NCBI RefSeq assembly: GCF_000407185.1
Contig: NZ_KE136482.1
Location: 310,001 to 374,000, forward strand
DNA length: 64,000 nucleotides
From: Enterococcus malodoratus ATCC 43197
GTDB lineage: Bacteria > Bacillota > Bacilli > Lactobacillales > Enterococcaceae
Direction of reading: 5' to 3'
Below the pieces are notes generated by a model. The model saw nothing but the letters and a program-made list of their open reading frames with translations, did no database searches and was not told the DNA's origin. Below, in pieces: positions 62,120 to 64,000 of the stretch; the first letter of the stretch is position 1; every line of letters begins with the position of its first letter. The translations under genes were made by a program, and so were the position numbers.

Positions 62120-63106
62120 TCAACTTTTGCGTAATAAAATTTGGCTCGTCAAGCGTTCGAGTTTTTCTTTTGTGTCAAAATAGTTATCCGGTAATTTGCG
62201 AATATCTTTGAGGGCCTGTTCGGTATATTCTGCCGCCAATTGCTGAGCGTAGGTCACGCCGCCTAATTGATGAACCAGTCGTTGAACTTGCCGGGTATCT
62301 TCGTCAGTCATATTCTTTTTCTTTTCCAAGTAAGGCCGCAGCAGTTGATTGTCTTGATTAAGAGCATAAATCAAAGGGAGTGAATAGACTCCTTGCCGCA
62401 CATCTTCTAAAACGGGTTTGCCGAGCATCGCGGCATCGGCCTGATAATCCAGCAGATCATCCATTATTTGAAAAGCGATACCGATATTGTGTCCGATGGT
62501 CCCGGCTTTCTTTGCGAAACGTTCGCTATTGCCGCTTTCAAAAGCACCGACAAAACAACTCAAGGCAAACAGCTCCGCGGTCTTGCCTGAGATATTTTCC
62601 AAATACTCATCAATCGTTTGATCAAGTTTGTAGCGATCATCCATCTGACCAAGTTCGCCGTCTAAAATTTTCTCCATGCTGCGAGAATTCAGCTGCAGAC
62701 TTTTTAATGAAGTCGCGTAATCGGATAATAACTTGAAACAGCAAATAAATAAGTAATCTCCCGCATAAACAGCGGTGTCATTGCCAAAAGCGGAACGAAT
62801 CGTCGGCAGGCCGCGGCGCAATTCAGATTCATCAACGATATCGTCATGAATCAAGGTAGCGGTATGCAGCATTTCGATGGAAGCCGCTAGCGAAGTGGCT
62901 CTTTTTTCGTCTTGATCGGTTCCAAATTGCGCGAATAATAGCTGATAGGCTGGGCGTAAAAGTTTTCCGCCAGCATGGATCATGTCCAAAACGGCCGACT
63001 CAACGTTTTTATTTTTTAATTTGACAACATTTTCCATTAATTGCAGTGTGGTAGTTAATTGTTTAGCAAGATCAGGATAGTCTTGCCACATAGGATGAAG
63101 TTTCAT
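62120..63106 (-). CDS. polyprenyl diphosphate synthase (HepT/DmkB-like)
   Basis: 328 aa all-helical trans-prenyltransferase. The Asp-rich motifs are LIHDDIVDES and FQIMDDLLDYQAD, with GGKLLRPAYQLL near the N-terminus. It makes the side chain of (demethyl)menaquinone or a similar quinone. Adjacent Gx transporter and NusG-domain-II genes suggest the flavin-based electron-transfer locus rather than core isoprenoid synthesis. RBS GGAGGC. Confidence 0.92.
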   Translation of the reverse strand: MKLHPMWQDYPDLAKQLTTTLQLMENVVKLKNKNVESAVLDMIHAGGKLLRPAYQLLFAQFGTDQDEKRATSLAASIEMLHTATLIHDDIVDESELRRGLPTIRSAFGNDTAVYAGDYLFICCFKLLSDYATSLKSLQLNSRSMEKILDGELGQMDDRYKLDQTIDEYLENISGKTAELFALSCFVGAFESGNSERFAKKAGTIGHNIGIAFQIMDDLLDYQADAAMLGKPVLEDVRQGVYSLPLIYALNQDNQLLRPYLEKKKNMTDEDTRQVQRLVHQLGGVTYAQQLAAEYTEQALKDIRKLPDNYFDTKEKLERLTSQILLRKS

Positions 63107-63126
63107 TTCGGATAGCCTCCTGATCC

Positions 63127-63669
63127 TTATTTAGATTTCTTTGTCAGTTCATAATCCAGCTGGAACTTTTGCAGCGCCTGTACATGAACCAGCAGGTAAT
63201 TTCCTGCAATACCGATCACGATTCCCGCAAGAATGCCTAAGAAAGACATGACAGGCAAGTAGAGCATGACCGTCCAGGATTGCGCAATCCAGCTAGCGAC
63301 TAAGAGTTGACCGACATTATGAAGAAAACCGCCGGCCGCGCTAATCCCAATGATGCTGACGCGCTTAGGCCCAAGGCTTTTAACTAAAAGCATTCCAAAA
63401 TAGCTCAGCATTGAACCGCTCATACTATATAAAAATGTCGAGATTGTCCCGCCTAAAAGGGTCGTCAAAATCAGACGCATCCAAATTAAGCGAAAGCTGT
63501 CTCTTTTTGGCATCGTAAAGAGGGCCACGATCGTAATTAAATTGGCGAGTCCGAGTTTTGCACCTGGCGCAAAGGCGAAAGGCGATGGAAACATATTCTC
63601 GATTAAACCCAGGATAACCCCTTGGGCCACTAAGAGTGCTATGTAAATCAACTTTTGTGTTTTATTCAT
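63127..63669 (-). CDS. Gx transporter family membrane protein
   Basis: 180 aa with about five membrane segments. PGAKLGLANLITIVALF and GGFLHNVGQLLVASW are typical of the Gx_transp family, historically called heptaprenyl diphosphate synthase component I. It resembles ECF S-components and is part of electron-transfer loci in Listeria and Enterococcus. It lies 20 nt upstream of the polyprenyl synthase gene and 11 nt after the next gene. Confidence 0.88.
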   Translation of the reverse strand: MNKTQKLIYIALLVAQGVILGLIENMFPSPFAFAPGAKLGLANLITIVALFTMPKRDSFRLIWMRLILTTLLGGTISTFLYSMSGSMLSYFGMLLVKSLGPKRVSIIGISAAGGFLHNVGQLLVASWIAQSWTVMLYLPVMSFLGILAGIVIGIAGNYLLVHVQALQKFQLDYELTKKSK

Positions 63670-63680
63670 AATGAAAGCAG

Positions 63681-64000
63681 CTAATAAATGACACTGCCGG
63701 GTTCCCCTCCGTCTGAGGATTTTATTTCGATTAATAATTTATGCGGCAGACAAACAATCGTTTCGCCAGACTGATCGATCCATCCGCGTCGTACACAGAT
63801 TTGATCGCCGCAATCCGCTTCCTTAATACGAATTCGTTTGCCTTTGACTTCGATTAAATTATAGTCGCCATCTGCGTCTTCGTAGCGATAGGTATAGGCC
63901 TGAGAGCTGTCCGTGAGATCGAAGGTTTTGATTTTCTTCCCGTCGACTGAAAGAACCGCCTCTTGTGTAGGACTAGTCGCACGATTGAGACTGAAGACCA
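63681..64000 (-). CDS. NusG domain II-containing protein (partial, runs off the edge)
   Basis: The last 106 codons are present; the N-terminus lies beyond 64000. Read on the minus strand it gives ...VLSVDGKKIKTFDL, KEADCGDQICVRRGWID, QSGETIVCLPHKLLIEI and a TAG at 63681-63683. The paired Cys in DCGDQICVRRGWI and IVCLPHKL are hallmarks of NusG domain II (DUF) proteins, which occur beside Gx transporter, HepT and flavin-transfer genes. Confidence 0.85.
   Translation of the reverse strand, partial: VFSLNRATSPTQEAVLSVDGKKIKTFDLTDSSQAYTYRYEDADGDYNLIEVKGKRIRIKEADCGDQICVRRGWIDQSGETIVCLPHKLLIEIKSSDGGEPGSVIY

Noticed and set aside
1-64000. CRISPR arrays, tRNA or rRNA genes, insertion sequences and prophage
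   Set aside because: No regularly spaced repeats, cloverleaf-type sequences, transposase or phage genes were found on either strand.

Overview
The window is about 64 kb of low-GC Firmicutes chromosome and most likely comes from Enterococcus or a close relative in the Lactobacillales. Supporting signs are strong AGGAGG ribosome sites, CcpA-type cre boxes, many PTS sugar systems, an LPXTG surface protein with MucBP repeats, a Qnr-like pentapeptide protein close to the E. faecalis type, a chromosomal FosX-type enzyme, lantibiotic-type LanFEG transporters and a Gram-positive M-box. Species is not assigned. No tRNA, rRNA, CRISPR array, insertion sequence or prophage was seen. It reads as ordinary chromosome made of short operons separated by strong bidirectional terminators.

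Layout. 0-5.4 kb: uracil-DNA glycosylase-like gene, ABC exporter with TetR regulator, an unknown gene, and a self-regulated TetR/membrane protein pair. 5.4-8.0 kb: dapH, dapB, dapA on the minus strand, with a repeat-flanked foldable element between dapB and dapH. 8.1-12.8 kb: small membrane protein, then a PTS EIIBCA/SIS-domain operon facing a LacI regulator with paired operators. 12.9-15.6 kb: a selenium-type cassette (cysteine desulfurase, YedE transporter, DUF3343) preceded by a tiny ORF with two in-frame UGA codons. 15.7-20 kb: LanFEG immunity transporter with response regulator and histidine kinase. 20-23.7 kb: GntR regulator, cellobiose-type EIIC and 6-phospho-beta-glucosidase. 24.7-28 kb: acetyl-DAP deacetylase, lysA, dapF. 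28-33.4 kb: DeoR regulator and a mannitol-like PTS operon with a pentulose/hexulose-phosphate epimerase and a hexuloisomerase-like SIS protein.

33.6-44 kb holds mostly single genes: a frameshifted unknown gene, a 2-hydroxyacid dehydrogenase, a 54-aa protein behind a structured leader, a frameshifted rarD, an acetyltransferase, a Ser-rich anchored protein, FosX, galK-galM, a TMEM175-like channel, a DUF1801 protein and a CPBP protease. 44-53.4 kb: AraC regulator, deoC, YdeI-like protein, an FAD oxidase, a PadR/HAAS membrane pair, SOS-controlled UvrX-like polymerase with YolD-like protein, signal peptidase, Qnr-like protein and a hydrolase. 53.4-60.7 kb: LPXTG adhesin, methyltransferase, then an M-box magnesium riboswitch that leads directly into two FtsW/RodA-type genes and a PAP2-LCP fusion. 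60.8-64 kb: TauE/SafE exporter pair, polyprenyl diphosphate synthase, Gx transporter and a partial NusG-domain-II protein, probably the edge of a flavin-based extracellular electron transfer or quinone locus.

The most interesting points are the UGA-GUG-UGA leader ORF of the selenium cassette, the M-box placed in front of cell-wall synthesis genes instead of a magnesium transporter, the PAP2-LCP fusion, the unusual hexitol-type PTS operon, and two genes each broken by one missing A in an A-tract, which could be real mutations or base-calling errors. All calls rest on reading the sequence and remembered family knowledge; no database search was run.
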